Source of the DNA: Rhizobium sp. RU20A
GTDB lineage: Bacteria; Pseudomonadota; Alphaproteobacteria; Rhizobiales; Rhizobiaceae
DNA: 64,000 nt
Assembly (NCBI RefSeq): GCF_900155885.1
Contig: NZ_FTMB01000001.1
Location: 1,302,001-1,366,000, forward strand
Reading direction: 5' to 3'
The position numbers and the translations under genes were made by a program. This document shows positions 26,592-35,694 of this stretch, piece after piece (position 1 is the first letter of the stretch; the number at the start of each line of letters is the position of its first letter). The notes under the pieces are model-generated. The model had not been told where the DNA came from. It worked only from the letters and a program-made list of their open reading frames with translations, and made no database searches.

Positions 26592-27293
26592 GTGACGACC
26601 AAGCCGACCATTGCGGATGACGCCCCGCATCTTCTGGTGGTCGATGACGACCGGCGTATCCGCGACCTGCTCAACCGCTACCTCGTCGACCAGGGTTTTC
26701 GCGTCACGGCGGCGGCGGATGCCGCCGAAGCGCGGCGCAAGCTGGAAGGCCTCGACTTCGACCTCCTGATCATCGATGTGATGATGCCGGGCGAAACCGG
26801 CGTTTCGCTCACCAGGGACCTGCGCGCCATCAAGACGGTGCCGATCATCATGCTGACGGCGCTTGCCGAGACCCACGCCCGCATCGAGGGGCTGGAGGCG
26901 GGCGCCGACGACTATCTGCCCAAACCCTTCGAGCCGCGCGAACTGGTGCTGCGCATCAACAACATCCTGCGCCGCAACGCCACCGCCTCCACCTCCAAAG
27001 TCGATCAGGTCATCTTCGGCCCCTATACCTATTCGCTCGTCAAGCGCGAGTTGCGCAAGGGCGCCGAGCAAATCCGGCTCACCGACCGCGAGCAGGAAAT
27101 CATGACGCTGTTTTCTGAGCGGGCCGGCGAGACGATCCCGCGTCACGAACTCATCAGCGACGATACGGAAGTCGGCGAACGCACCATCGACGTTCAGATC
27201 AACCGCCTGCGGCGCAAGATCGAGGAGGACCCGTCCAACCCGCTCTGGCTGCAGACGGTGCGCGGCATCGGCTACCGGCTGAGCACGGATTGA
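26592..27293 (+). CDS. OmpR-family response regulator (PetR-like)
   Basis: 233 residues from a GTG at 26592 behind a very strong GAGAGGGAGGGA ribosome site; a GTG at 26544 that overlaps the marR stop would add 16 residues and cannot be excluded. The receiver domain has LLVVDDDRRIR, the phosphorylated Asp in LLIIDVMMPGE and the Lys in YLPKPFEP. The C-terminal winged helix ends with LQTVRGIGYRLS, typical of OmpR/PhoB proteins. The partner kinase starts 10 bases later. Confidence 0.93.
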   Translation: MTTKPTIADDAPHLLVVDDDRRIRDLLNRYLVDQGFRVTAAADAAEARRKLEGLDFDLLIIDVMMPGETGVSLTRDLRAIKTVPIIMLTALAETHARIEGLEAGADDYLPKPFEPRELVLRINNILRRNATASTSKVDQVIFGPYTYSLVKRELRKGAEQIRLTDREQEIMTLFSERAGETIPRHELISDDTEVGERTIDVQINRLRRKIEEDPSNPLWLQTVRGIGYRLSTD

Positions 27294-27303
27294 GGGTCGC
27301 GGC

Positions 27304-28695
27304 GTGGCGGACATCGGCACATCCATGCACACCGCCCGGCGCCACCTGAAGAAGGGCGGCGAGATATGGACCCGCTTCACCCGCTGGCTGCGCCGCCAGT
27401 TGCCGATGGGCCTTTACGCCCGCTCGCTGCTGATCGTCATCATCCCCATGGTGCTGTTGCAGTCGGTCGTCGCCTTCGTCTTCATGGAGCGCCACTGGCA
27501 GCTCGTCACCCAGCGGCTCTCCTCCGCCGTCACCAGCGACATCGCCGCCCTCATCGACCTCATCGATCTCTCGCCCGAGACGATCAGCGATGCCGACATC
27601 ATCCGCGTTGCCCGTGACCGGCTGAACCTCAACCTCTCGATCGAACCGGGTGGCGAGCTGCCCGCCCCGCGCCCGAAACCCTTCTTCGAAATCCTCGACC
27701 AGATCCTCAGCGAAGAGATTTCCAAGCAGATCCGGCGCCCCTACTGGATCGACACGGTCGGCGACAGCGACATCGTCGAGATCCGCATCAAGATCGACGG
27801 CGACCGCATCCTGCGCATCTATGCCCGCCGCAACAGCGCCTATGCCTCCAACACCCACATCTTCATCGTCTGGATGGTCGGCGCATCGCTCGTGCTCTTG
27901 ACCATCGCCATCCTCTTCCTGCGCGGCCAGATCCGCCCGATCCTCGCGCTGGCGCAGGCTGCGGAGAGTTTCGGCAAGGGACAGAAGATCGCCAGCTTCC
28001 AGCCGCGCGGTGCCGAGGAAATCCGCCGAGCCGGCCTTGCCTTCATCCTCATGCGCGAGCGCATCGAACGGCAGATCGAGCAGCGCACGGCGATGCTGAC
28101 AGGCGTCTCGCACGACCTGCGCACCATTCTCACCCGCTTCAAGCTGCAACTGGCACTCGCCGGCAACGATCCCGACCTCGAAGGCCTCAACCAGGATGTC
28201 GAGGACATGCAGAGCATGCTGGAAGGTTACCTCGCCTTCGCCCGCAGCGAGGCGGAAGAGGACCTCGGCAATCTGAAACTCAGCGACCTCGTGACCCGCA
28301 TGGAAGCCGAGGCCGAACTGATGGGGAAAACGCTGACGGCGACGGCGGAAGGGGACGACGATGTGCGCGTGCGCCCCAACGCCTTTACCCGCCTCGTCGG
28401 CAATATCATCTCCAACGCCTTCCGCTATGCCGACACCGTTGCCGTCGATATCCGCCACGGCGCCAAATGGCTGACGATCACCGTCGATGACGACGGCCCC
28501 GGCATTGCCGAAAAGGACCGGGAGGACGTCTTCAAGCCCTTCTACCGGCTGGACGAAGCCCGTAACCTCAACGCCTCAGGCACCGGCCTCGGCCTTGCGA
28601 TTGCCCGCGACATCGCCCGAAGCCATGGCGGCAACGTCACGCTCGCCGACAGCCCGCTGGGTGGCCTGCGCGCCACGATCCGCGTCCCGGCGTGA
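27304..28695 (+). CDS. EnvZ-like sensor histidine kinase
   Basis: 463 residues from a GTG. Two membrane helices (about 39-58 and 186-206) enclose a periplasmic sensor of some 125 residues, followed by HAMP. The H-box is GVSHDLRTILTRFKLQL, the N-box NIISNAFRYAD, G1 DDDGPGIAEKDRE and G2 GTGLGLAIARDIARSHGG; all are intact. It should phosphorylate the upstream regulator. The signal is unknown. Transcription converges with the CsaA-like gene, 33 bases away. Confidence 0.93.
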   Translation: MADIGTSMHTARRHLKKGGEIWTRFTRWLRRQLPMGLYARSLLIVIIPMVLLQSVVAFVFMERHWQLVTQRLSSAVTSDIAALIDLIDLSPETISDADIIRVARDRLNLNLSIEPGGELPAPRPKPFFEILDQILSEEISKQIRRPYWIDTVGDSDIVEIRIKIDGDRILRIYARRNSAYASNTHIFIVWMVGASLVLLTIAILFLRGQIRPILALAQAAESFGKGQKIASFQPRGAEEIRRAGLAFILMRERIERQIEQRTAMLTGVSHDLRTILTRFKLQLALAGNDPDLEGLNQDVEDMQSMLEGYLAFARSEAEEDLGNLKLSDLVTRMEAEAELMGKTLTATAEGDDDVRVRPNAFTRLVGNIISNAFRYADTVAVDIRHGAKWLTITVDDDGPGIAEKDREDVFKPFYRLDEARNLNASGTGLGLAIARDIARSHGGNVTLADSPLGGLRATIRVPA

Positions 28696-28728
28696 GGCGG
28701 TTCTACCGATTGGAAGAAAAAGACAGAC

Positions 28729-29085
28729 TCAGCAGAGCTTTGCGCCGTTCGGCGCGTCCTTGTCCGGCACGGCGAGCACGATCGCGCCGTCAGCATCGGC
28801 AAAGCCGAGGGTCAGCACCTCGGATCGGAACGGCCCGATCTGCCGTGGCGGGAAATTCACCACACCCATCACGCGCCGGCCGACCAGCGTCTCGGGCGTG
28901 TAATGCACGGTGATCTGTGCGGAGGACTTCTTGAGGCCGATGTCCGGGCCAAAATCGATCACCATCTTGATGGAAGGCTTGCGGGCTTCCGGAAAGGGCA
29001 TGGCCTCGACGATGGTGCCGACACGAATGTCGACGCGCTCGAAATCGGCAAAGCTGATGGTGTCGGTCTGCGGTGCATCGGACAT
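28729..29085 (-). CDS. csaA: CsaA-type tRNA-binding domain protein
   Basis: 118 residues from the ATG at 29085 with GAGG upstream; a TTG four codons earlier overlaps proC. One OB-fold tRNA-binding domain: FERVDIRVGTIVEAMPFPEARKPS, KMVIDFGPDIGLKKSSAQIT and RRVMGVVNFPPRQIGPF are all diagnostic. CsaA is a small dimeric RNA-binding, chaperone-like protein. It is the last gene of a ybjN-proC-csaA run with tiny gaps. Confidence 0.88.
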   Translation of the reverse strand: MSDAPQTDTISFADFERVDIRVGTIVEAMPFPEARKPSIKMVIDFGPDIGLKKSSAQITVHYTPETLVGRRVMGVVNFPPRQIGPFRSEVLTLGFADADGAIVLAVPDKDAPNGAKLC

Positions 29086-29093
29086 GGCTGGCC

Positions 29094-29915
29094 TCAACCG
29101 GCGAGTTCTTCGGCGCGGCGGCGGGCCGCCTCGATCGCCTTGTCGAACAGGGGCTGCATGCCGTCATCGGCCATGAGCACGGAGAGCGCCGCGGCCGTGG
29201 TGCCGCCGGGCGAGGTCACGTTCTTGCGCAGCGTTGCGGCGTCATCGGGGGACCGATGAAGAAGTTCACCAGCCCCCGATACCGTCTCCCGTGCGAGCCG
29301 CATGGCGAGGTCCGCCGGAAGCCCGGCCTTGCGACCGGCTTCCGCCATGCACTCCACGAGATGGAAGACATAGGCCGGCCCGCTGCCGGAAACAGCCGTG
29401 ACGGCATCAATTTTTTCTTCCGCATCGACCCACTCCACGGGGCCGCTGACGGCGAGCATGGCGTGAACGGCCGCACGAGCGTCATCCGTCACACGCGCAT
29501 TGGCAAAGGCACCCGTCACGCCGCGCCCGATCATGGCCGGCGTGTTCGGCATGGCGCGCACCATGGCGCAAGCGCCGAGATGAGCTTCGAGGAAGGACAG
29601 CGTCTTGCCGGCGGCCACCGAAACGACCACGGCCTGCGGACCGACCAGGCTTTTGAGCGGCGGCAGGACGGCGTCCATGACCTGCGGCTTGACGGCGAGA
29701 AGGAGAATGGAGGCAATCGTGCCGGCCGGCGCCGCCGTCGCATGCTGAACACCGTGCTCGGCCATCAGGGCCGACATGGCGGGCGACGGACCGGGGTCGA
29801 GAACCAGAAAATCCGAACCGGCCATGCCGCTCTTCAGCCAGCCGGAGAGCATGGCGCCGCCCATATTGCCGGCGCCGACGAGAACGATCGGCCCCTTGCC
29901 TTCCGCAGCCACCAT
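29094..29915 (-). CDS. proC: Pyrroline-5-carboxylate reductase
   Basis: 273 residues from the ATG at 29915, which overlaps the stop of the upstream gene (TGATG); a longer frame to 30257 lies inside that gene and is rejected. It makes proline from pyrroline-5-carboxylate with NAD(P)H. The Rossmann start VLVGAGNMGGAML, NTPAMIGRG, AVSGSGPAYVF and the C-terminal signature SGAGELLHRSPDDAATLRKN / SPGGTTAAAL are complete. Confidence 0.95.
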   Translation of the reverse strand: MVAAEGKGPIVLVGAGNMGGAMLSGWLKSGMAGSDFLVLDPGPSPAMSALMAEHGVQHATAAPAGTIASILLLAVKPQVMDAVLPPLKSLVGPQAVVVSVAAGKTLSFLEAHLGACAMVRAMPNTPAMIGRGVTGAFANARVTDDARAAVHAMLAVSGPVEWVDAEEKIDAVTAVSGSGPAYVFHLVECMAEAGRKAGLPADLAMRLARETVSGAGELLHRSPDDAATLRKNVTSPGGTTAAALSVLMADDGMQPLFDKAIEAARRRAEELAG

Positions 29916-30415
29916 CACGCTTCCCCGACGGTCTCGAACAGGACGGCATCGACCGCGCGCTGCGCATCCATGCCCGACCAGACGACGAACTGGAACGCCT
30001 GGAAATAGCTCTCGCAGGCATCGATCGCGCTCGACAGCAGCACTTCCACCTGCTGGTTGGTCGGCTCGGCGCCGCCGGCCAGCAGCAGTGACTGGCGGAA
30101 GATCACGACTTCCTCCTGCCGCCACAGATCGAAGTGACCCATCAGCACCTGGCCGTTGATGTGCGACAGGAGGCGGATCACCTCGTTGACGCGGCTTTCC
30201 GGCACCTTGATGTCGAAGGCGCAGGCCAGATGCAGCGCCTCGAACTGCTCCATCCACGAGAAGGACACGTGGTAATCCGTCCAGCGCCCCTCGACCGTCA
30301 TGGCGATTTCATCCTCGCCGGAACGCTCGAACGACCAGTCGTTGTTGGCGGCCACGAACTCGATCATGTCGACCGGGTTCGATTGCCGTTCAAGCTCCCA
30401 TTCCATCAGGCTCAT
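29915..30415 (-). CDS. YbjN-domain protein
   Basis: 166 residues, soluble, no signal peptide. MIEFVAANNDWSFERSGEDEI, then DYHVSFSWMEQFEALHLACAFD and ARINGQVLMGHFDL-like text (here HINGQVLMGHFDLWRQEE) match the YbjN / type III chaperone-like fold seen in alphaproteobacteria. Function unknown; YbjN affects motility and stress traits in E. coli. Upstream of and coupled to proC. Confidence 0.85.
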   Translation of the reverse strand: MSLMEWELERQSNPVDMIEFVAANNDWSFERSGEDEIAMTVEGRWTDYHVSFSWMEQFEALHLACAFDIKVPESRVNEVIRLLSHINGQVLMGHFDLWRQEEVVIFRQSLLLAGGAEPTNQQVEVLLSSAIDACESYFQAFQFVVWSGMDAQRAVDAVLFETVGEA

Positions 30416-30823
30416 GCATCACCCCAAAGTCCGGTCGAACGCGCACTGCCCTGCCTTCACGAGGAGGACGGCACACACCAAACACCGGAACAGACTTCTG
30501 ATTTGCGGACCTGCGGTCAACCTGGCGACACTACCCTGCCTGGAGCTTGCGTGGTCCGTTTCGAATCATCATTTAAAATCAGTGTATAACGGCGGAGTCA
30601 GCAAGAAAGCCCCCTCCCCGTAAATTCCCGCCTGCGACGGCCGATCAAGCCTTCGAGATTGAGTCAGCAGGGCGATTTAACCGACTCTGGCGTAAGGCTT
30701 TTTCAGGCATGTCCACAGGTGGAAAACTTTTCGCGGAAAAACCGTTTGGAATCAAAACGGGCCTGCGACGAGGGTCGAAGGCCCGCTGAAATGCGAGAAA
30801 CTGTCGTGAAATGGAGCAGCCTG
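30416..30823. other. Gap between ubiK and ybjN
   Basis: 408 bases, both flanking genes on the minus strand. It must carry the ybjN promoter; TTGACC read on the minus strand (plus 30515-30520) is a possible -35. A GAGTCAGCA...GACTC partial dyad lies near 30660-30690 and a TGTCCACAGGTGGA near-palindrome near 30709-30722. I see no tRNA, clear sRNA or ORF. Confidence 0.4.
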
Positions 30824-31087
30824 TCAGGCGCCCGTATTACCGGAAAGGCGCGCTTCGAGGGCCTCGATGCGCTTCAGCAAGGCATCGTTTTCCTCGCGCG
30901 CCCGAATCGCCATGTCGCGCACCGCTTCGAATTCCTCGCGCTTGACCACGTCCATGGAATTCATGAAGCGCTCCGCCTGCGCGCGGAAAGCCGTCTCAAC
31001 TTCGGCCCGCACGCCCTGCGCGGCGCCGGCGGCATCGGTCATCAGCTTGGCGAAATCGTCGAAAATGCGGTTGGTGCCGGTCGTCAT
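30824..31087 (-). CDS. ubiK: UbiK-type accessory factor (BMFP domain)
   Basis: 87 residues from the ATG at 31087; the huge frame to 32170 on this strand is antisense to lgt. NRIFDDFAKLMTDAAGAAQGV is an amphipathic N-terminal helix and EFEAVRDMAIRAREENDALLKRIEALEARL (in parts) a C-terminal coiled coil that trimerises, the pattern of BMFP/UbiK proteins. UbiK assists ubiquinone synthesis and binds membranes. Divergent from lgt. Confidence 0.88.
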   Translation of the reverse strand: MTTGTNRIFDDFAKLMTDAAGAAQGVRAEVETAFRAQAERFMNSMDVVKREEFEAVRDMAIRAREENDALLKRIEALEARLSGNTGA

Positions 31088-31303
31088 GGTCGAAGAACTC
31101 CCTGTCGTAAGGCCCTCGCGGCGGGCCGCCTCGCATGGAAATGAGGTAGGGTGCCGCAGGCGTCGTTGCAAGGAAAAATGCAGTTGAGGGAACGGGCCGA
31201 TCCCCTTGCTCGCCTTGACCACACCGGATTCGGACGCCATGTTCCCGCCCATCAGGGACTGACCAGTCCCGACGCCCCTTCGCGAAGCGGATGAAAGCGC
31301 GCC

Positions 31304-32167
31304 GTGTACAGTCTCGAGACCTTTCTCGCCATCATGCCGTTTCCGGAAATCGATCCGGTTCTGGTCCGCATCGGCCCGCTGGCCATCCACTGGTACGGGC
31401 TTGCCTATGTGGCCGGCATCGTGCTCGGCTGGCGTTACGCCGTGGCCATGACCAAACGGCCGACCCTGTGGCGCAACAACACGCCGGCCGTCACGGCCGA
31501 ACAGCTGGATGACTTTCTGCTCTGGGCCGCCGCCGGCATCGTGGGCGGCGGGCGCATCGGCTATATCCTGTTTTATGATTTCGCCGCCGTTGCCGCCAAT
31601 CCGCTGCGCGCCCTCGAGATCTGGAATGGCGGCATGTCGTTCCATGGCGGCCTGATCGGCACGCTGATCGCCATGCTCCTCTTTGCCCGGAAGCGCGGTA
31701 TTCTCCCCTGGAGCCTCTTCGACATCGTGTGCGCCGTGGTGCCGATCGGCCTGTTCTTCGGCCGTATCGCCAATTTCATCAATGGCGAGCTGTGGGGACG
31801 GCTCTCCTCGGCGCCATGGGCCGTGATCTTCCCGACGGGCGGTCCCTTCCCGCGCCACCCGAGCCAGCTCTATGAGGCGGGTCTCGAAGGCATCCTGCTC
31901 CTCGGCGTGATCGCCATTGCCATCTTCCGCTTCGGTGCCCTGAAGCGACCGGCGCTCGTCAGCGGCATTTTTGCCACCGGCTATGCCCTCTCCCGCATCG
32001 TCGTCGAGTTCTTCCGTGAACCGGACGCCCAGCTCGGCTACCTCGCCTTCGGCTGGCTGACCATGGGCATGCTCCTGTCGCTGCCCATGCTGGCGGCGGG
32101 CCTGTGGGCGCTCTACCGCGGCCTCTCCACCCCTGCCGAGCCGGCGCGAGCGGAGGCCGGAGCATGA
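31304..32167 (+). CDS. lgt: Prolipoprotein diacylglyceryl transferase
   Basis: 287 residues from a GTG at 31304; an ATG at 31334 (MPFPEIDP) is an equally good start. Seven membrane helices. [34 protein letters not shown] and [14 protein letters not shown] carry the family's essential His, Tyr and Arg residues. It moves diacylglycerol from phosphatidylglycerol onto the lipobox cysteine at the inner membrane. It overlaps the next gene by 4 bases. Confidence 0.95.
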   Translation: MYSLETFLAIMPFPEIDPVLVRIGPLAIHWYGLAYVAGIVLGWRYAVAMTKRPTLWRNNTPAVTAEQLDDFLLWAAAGIVGGGRIGYILFYDFAAVAANPLRALEIWNGGMSFHGGLIGTLIAMLLFARKRGILPWSLFDIVCAVVPIGLFFGRIANFINGELWGRLSSAPWAVIFPTGGPFPRHPSQLYEAGLEGILLLGVIAIAIFRFGALKRPALVSGIFATGYALSRIVVEFFREPDAQLGYLAFGWLTMGMLLSLPMLAAGLWALYRGLSTPAEPARAEAGA

Positions 32168-33258
32168 CAACGCCGCTCGCCGACAAGATCAAGTCCATCA
32201 TTCGCCTCAACGGCCCGCTCAGCGTCACCGACTATTTCTCGCTGTGCCTAGCCGACCCCGACCATGGCTACTACCGCACCCGCGAGCCCTTCGGCCGTTC
32301 CGGCGACTTCGTGACGGCGCCGGAGATCAGCCAGCTGTTCGGCGAGATGATCGGCATCTTCCTCGTCAATGCGTGGGAGCGCCACGGCTCGCCCGCGCCC
32401 GTCATTCTGGCCGAGGTCGGTCCCGGCCGCGGCACGATGATGGCCGATATCCTGCGTGTCATCGAACGCGTCTCGCCCGGCCTTTACGAGCTGTGCGCCG
32501 TCCACCTCATCGAGACCAGCGAGCGCCTCCAGAAGGTGCAGAGCCAGACGCTGGTCGAGCACAAGCCCAAGATCAGCTGGCACACCAGCTTCGAGACGCT
32601 GCCGCCCGGCTTCCTGCTGCTCGTCGCCAACGAGCTCTTCGACGCCGTGCCGATCCGCCAGTTCGTCAAGACGGCGCAAGGTTTTCGCGAGCGGCTTGTG
32701 GGGCTCGACGCCGAGGATCACCTGACCTTCGTGCCCGGCATCGCCACCATCGATCCCGACCTCCTGCCGGTGCCGGCCCAGTCCGTACCGCCGGGGACAG
32801 TGTTTGAAGTCGCGCCGGCCCGCGACGCGGTGATGGCGGCGCTGTGCCAGCGCATCGCCGCCCATGACGGCACGGCGCTGATTATCGATTACGGCCACAT
32901 GGCGACCGGTTTTGGCGATACGCTGCAGGCCGTGCGCGACCACACCTATGATCCGCCGCTTGCCAATCCCGGCCTTGCGGACCTGACAAGCCATGTCGAT
33001 TTCGAGCAGCTGGCCCGCCGCGCCAAAGCCGAGGGGCTGCGCGTCAACGGCCTTGCCCATCAGGGCGATTTCCTCTTGGCGCTGGGCATTGCCGAGCGCG
33101 CCGGCGCGCTGGGTTCGGGCAAGGATCTCGAAACGCAGGAAGAAATCCGCACCGCCGTCGAGCGCCTTGCCGGCAGCGGTGAAGGCCGCATGGGCGAGCT
33201 CTTCAAGGTGCTGGCCGTCAGCCACCCGGACGTCGATATCGCCCCCTTCCAGAAGTGA
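32164..33258 (+). CDS. SAM-dependent methyltransferase, MidA/NDUFAF7 family
   Basis: 364 residues from the ATG at 32164 that overlaps the lgt stop (ATGA). [41 protein letters not shown] and [18 protein letters not shown] (SAM-binding, near residue 88) are diagnostic. The human homologue NDUFAF7 methylates an arginine of complex I subunit NDUFS2; a bacterial role in complex I assembly is plausible but not shown. lgt-midA-pgeF order is common in alphaproteobacteria. Confidence 0.92.
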   Translation: MTTPLADKIKSIIRLNGPLSVTDYFSLCLADPDHGYYRTREPFGRSGDFVTAPEISQLFGEMIGIFLVNAWERHGSPAPVILAEVGPGRGTMMADILRVIERVSPGLYELCAVHLIETSERLQKVQSQTLVEHKPKISWHTSFETLPPGFLLLVANELFDAVPIRQFVKTAQGFRERLVGLDAEDHLTFVPGIATIDPDLLPVPAQSVPPGTVFEVAPARDAVMAALCQRIAAHDGTALIIDYGHMATGFGDTLQAVRDHTYDPPLANPGLADLTSHVDFEQLARRAKAEGLRVNGLAHQGDFLLALGIAERAGALGSGKDLETQEEIRTAVERLAGSGEGRMGELFKVLAVSHPDVDIAPFQK

Positions 33259-33535
33259 GCGGAAACAGGATCGGACGCCCGCAATGCGATTTGCGGCGTT
33301 GACAGCCGCCGCTCGACCGGCCACCCTTGCGACCAATCACCCGCCGCGCGCCTGATCTGCGTGGCCAGACACCGTTGCAACGCGCAGGACGCGCGCTACG
33401 CCGATGATGCCGGAGCCGAACGAGACCATTCGACCCGAGCCCGCCCGTTCAACCTTGATACAACCCTCTTTGCGAGCGCACCACCTGCCGGACAGCTCCT
33501 CTGGCAGTGCCCGAACCAGCGGAGACCGCGATATC

Positions 33536-34378
33536 GTGACCCACAGCGCCCTGACCGAGACCGCCGATGCCGAGCGGACCGCCGACACCCCGGCAGAACC
33601 GGCGCCGATCCTTTCCAAGCGCCTTGCCGCGCTGGCCGACGCCGGCGTCGTGCATGGCTACTTTACCCGCGAAGGCGGCGTATCTGAGGGCCCGCTCTAC
33701 CGCGGGCTCAATGTCGGCCTCGGCTCGCAGGACAGCCGCGAGGCCGTCCACGAGAACCGCCGCCGTGTCGCCGCCTGGTTCGGCGCCGCGCCCGGCCGGC
33801 TCGCAACGGTCCATCAGGTCCATTCGCCCGATGTCGTGACGGTTGACGAGACCTATGACGGCGCCCGTCCCGAGGCCGATGCGCTCGTCACCCGGACGCC
33901 CGGTCTCGTCCTCGGCGTCCTCACCGCCGATTGCGGACCGATTCTCTTCGCCGACCCCGAGGCCGGGGTGATCGGCGCGGCCCATGCCGGCTGGAAGGGA
34001 GCTTTCGGCGGCGTGCTGGAAGCGACCATCGACGCCATGGAAAGGCTGGGCGCCGATCGCACCCGCATCACTGCCAGCCTCGGCCCGTCGATCAGCCGCC
34101 GGAACTACGAAGTCGGCCAGGAGTTCTACGACCGTTTCCTCGCCCACGATCCGGAGTACGCCCTCTTCTTCACACCCGCCGCCCGCGACAGCCATTTCAT
34201 GTTCGACCTGCCGGCCCTGACGGTGAAGCGACTGACCGATGCGGGCGTTGCCGCCGACAATCTCGACATCTGCACCTATGCGGACGAGGAGCGATTCTTC
34301 TCGTTCCGCCGCACCACCCACCGCGCCGAGCCCGATTACGGCCGGCAGATCTCCGCCATCATGATCCGGGAGCGCTAA
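33536..34378 (+). CDS. pgeF: Peptidoglycan editing factor PgeF (laccase-domain protein)
   Basis: 280 residues from a GTG at 33536 with GGAG 11 bases upstream; an ATG at 33404 would add 44 poorly conserved residues. The family's metal site is visible: HQVHSPDVV, LTADCGPILF and GAAHAGWKGAFGGVLEAT. The end, CTYADEERFFSFRR, is also typical. PgeF (YfiH) removes L-Ser wrongly placed in peptidoglycan precursors; the laccase activity reported earlier is doubtful. It is followed 3 bases later by the M24 gene. Confidence 0.9.
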   Translation: MTHSALTETADAERTADTPAEPAPILSKRLAALADAGVVHGYFTREGGVSEGPLYRGLNVGLGSQDSREAVHENRRRVAAWFGAAPGRLATVHQVHSPDVVTVDETYDGARPEADALVTRTPGLVLGVLTADCGPILFADPEAGVIGAAHAGWKGAFGGVLEATIDAMERLGADRTRITASLGPSISRRNYEVGQEFYDRFLAHDPEYALFFTPAARDSHFMFDLPALTVKRLTDAGVAADNLDICTYADEERFFSFRRTTHRAEPDYGRQISAIMIRER

Positions 34379-34381
34379 GCC

Positions 34382-35533
34382 ATGGCCCTGCACTTTGCCG
34401 AACAGGAATATGCCGCCCGCCTGACGCGGCTGACCGCCCGCATGCGCGAGGAGAAGCTCGATGCCGTGCTGCTTTTCGCGCAGGAAAGCATGTACTGGCT
34501 GACGGGCTACGACACCTTCGGCTACTGCTTCTTCCAGACGCTTGTGGTCAAGCTCGACGGCTCCATGGTGCTGCTGACGCGCTCGGCGGACCTGCGCCAG
34601 GCCCGCCACACCTCCAATATCGAGCGCATTCAGATCTGGGTTGACCGCGTCAACGCCGATCCGACCGCCGATCTCAAGAACCTTCTCTCCGATCTCGACC
34701 TGCTCGGCTGCCGCATCGGCGTCGAGTTTGATACGCACGGCATGACAGGCCTCGTCGCGCGCCGCCTTGACCATCAATTGACGAGTTTCGGCGAGGTTGT
34801 CGATGCCTCGGCGCTGGTCGGCAATCTGCGTCTCGTCAAGAGTGAGGCGGAAATCGCCCATGTGCTGCGGGCCGGGGAACTCGCCGATGCCGCGCTTGAT
34901 GCGGCCCTGCCGCTGATCCGTCCCGGCGCCAGCGAGGCCGAAATCCTCGCCGCCATGCAGGGCGCGGTTCTGGCCGGCGGCGGCGATTATCCCGCCAACG
35001 AATTCGTCATCGGCTCGGGCACCGACGCACTGCTGTGCCGCTACAAGTCCGGCCGCCGCAAGCTCGATGCCGACGACCAGCTGACATTGGAATGGGCCGG
35101 CGTCAGCGCTCATTACCACGCGCCCATGATGCGCACCGTGATCATCGGCGAACCGAGCAACCGCCACCGTGAACTCTACAGCGCCTGCCGTGAAGCCATG
35201 CAGGCCATCGAGATGGTGCTGCGCCCCGGCAACACCTTCGGAACGGTCTTCGACGTCCATGCCCGCATCATGGACGAGCGGGGCCTTGCCAAACACCGGT
35301 TGAATGCCTGCGGCTATTCGGTCGGCGCCCGCTTCTCCCCGTCCTGGATGGAAAGCCAGATGTTCCATGTCGGCAATCCCCACCCCATCGAGCCGGACAT
35401 GTCGCTCTTCGTGCACATGATCATCATGGACAGCGAAACCGGGACCGCCATGACGCTCGGACAAACCTATCTGACGACAGCGGGCGAGCCCCGTGCCCTG
35501 TCCCGCTACGGGCTGGATTTCATCTCTACTTAA
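34382..35533 (+). CDS. M24-fold (creatinase/prolidase-like) protein with degenerate metal site
   Basis: 383 residues. An N-terminal creatinase domain (LTARMREEKLDAVLLFAQESMYWLTGYD, in parts) and a C-terminal pita-bread M24 domain (about 150-383: EIAHVLRAGELADAALDAAL) are complete. The five M24 metal ligands are not: the first Asp appears as Glu (LTLEWAG), the second is Pro (YHAPMMRT instead of YxSDxTRT), and the usual GHGIG histidine is replaced (GYSVGARFSP). Such loss is known in creatinase, which needs no metal, and ectoine hydrolase DoeA-like proteins look similar. Substrate unknown; it may be a C-N hydrolase rather than a peptidase. Confidence 0.82.
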   Translation: MALHFAEQEYAARLTRLTARMREEKLDAVLLFAQESMYWLTGYDTFGYCFFQTLVVKLDGSMVLLTRSADLRQARHTSNIERIQIWVDRVNADPTADLKNLLSDLDLLGCRIGVEFDTHGMTGLVARRLDHQLTSFGEVVDASALVGNLRLVKSEAEIAHVLRAGELADAALDAALPLIRPGASEAEILAAMQGAVLAGGGDYPANEFVIGSGTDALLCRYKSGRRKLDADDQLTLEWAGVSAHYHAPMMRTVIIGEPSNRHRELYSACREAMQAIEMVLRPGNTFGTVFDVHARIMDERGLAKHRLNACGYSVGARFSPSWMESQMFHVGNPHPIEPDMSLFVHMIIMDSETGTAMTLGQTYLTTAGEPRALSRYGLDFIST

Positions 35534-35560
35534 GATTTGCTGGTCAGGATGGCTGATTGA

Positions 35561-35578
35561 CAGGGCCGGACGGCCCTG
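35561..35578. terminator. Hairpin after the M24 gene
   Basis: CAGGGCCG, GA loop, CGGCCCTG form a perfect 8-bp stem 28 bases after the stop; there is no U-tract, so termination is uncertain. Confidence 0.35.
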
Positions 35579-35694
35579 CACATCATCGGATCGAAAGCGG
35601 AACGCCCGTTTGTCGACGCATATGGGTGTTTTCGATCCTTGAAACGCCACATCGTTCCGACCCTCTTCCGGATCGGTGCTGCCGGGAGTAGCGG

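Noticed and set aside
30700-30730. Possible DnaA-box or origin-like sequence (TGTCCACAGG)
   Set aside because: One weak match, no cluster of boxes and no dnaA, parAB or similar gene nearby.
31573-31782. Small minus ORFs inside lgt and other genes
   Set aside because: Short frames inside confirmed genes without ribosome sites or conserved-looking sequence.
30824-32170. A 448-codon minus frame
   Set aside because: Only its last 87 codons are real (UbiK); the rest is antisense to lgt.
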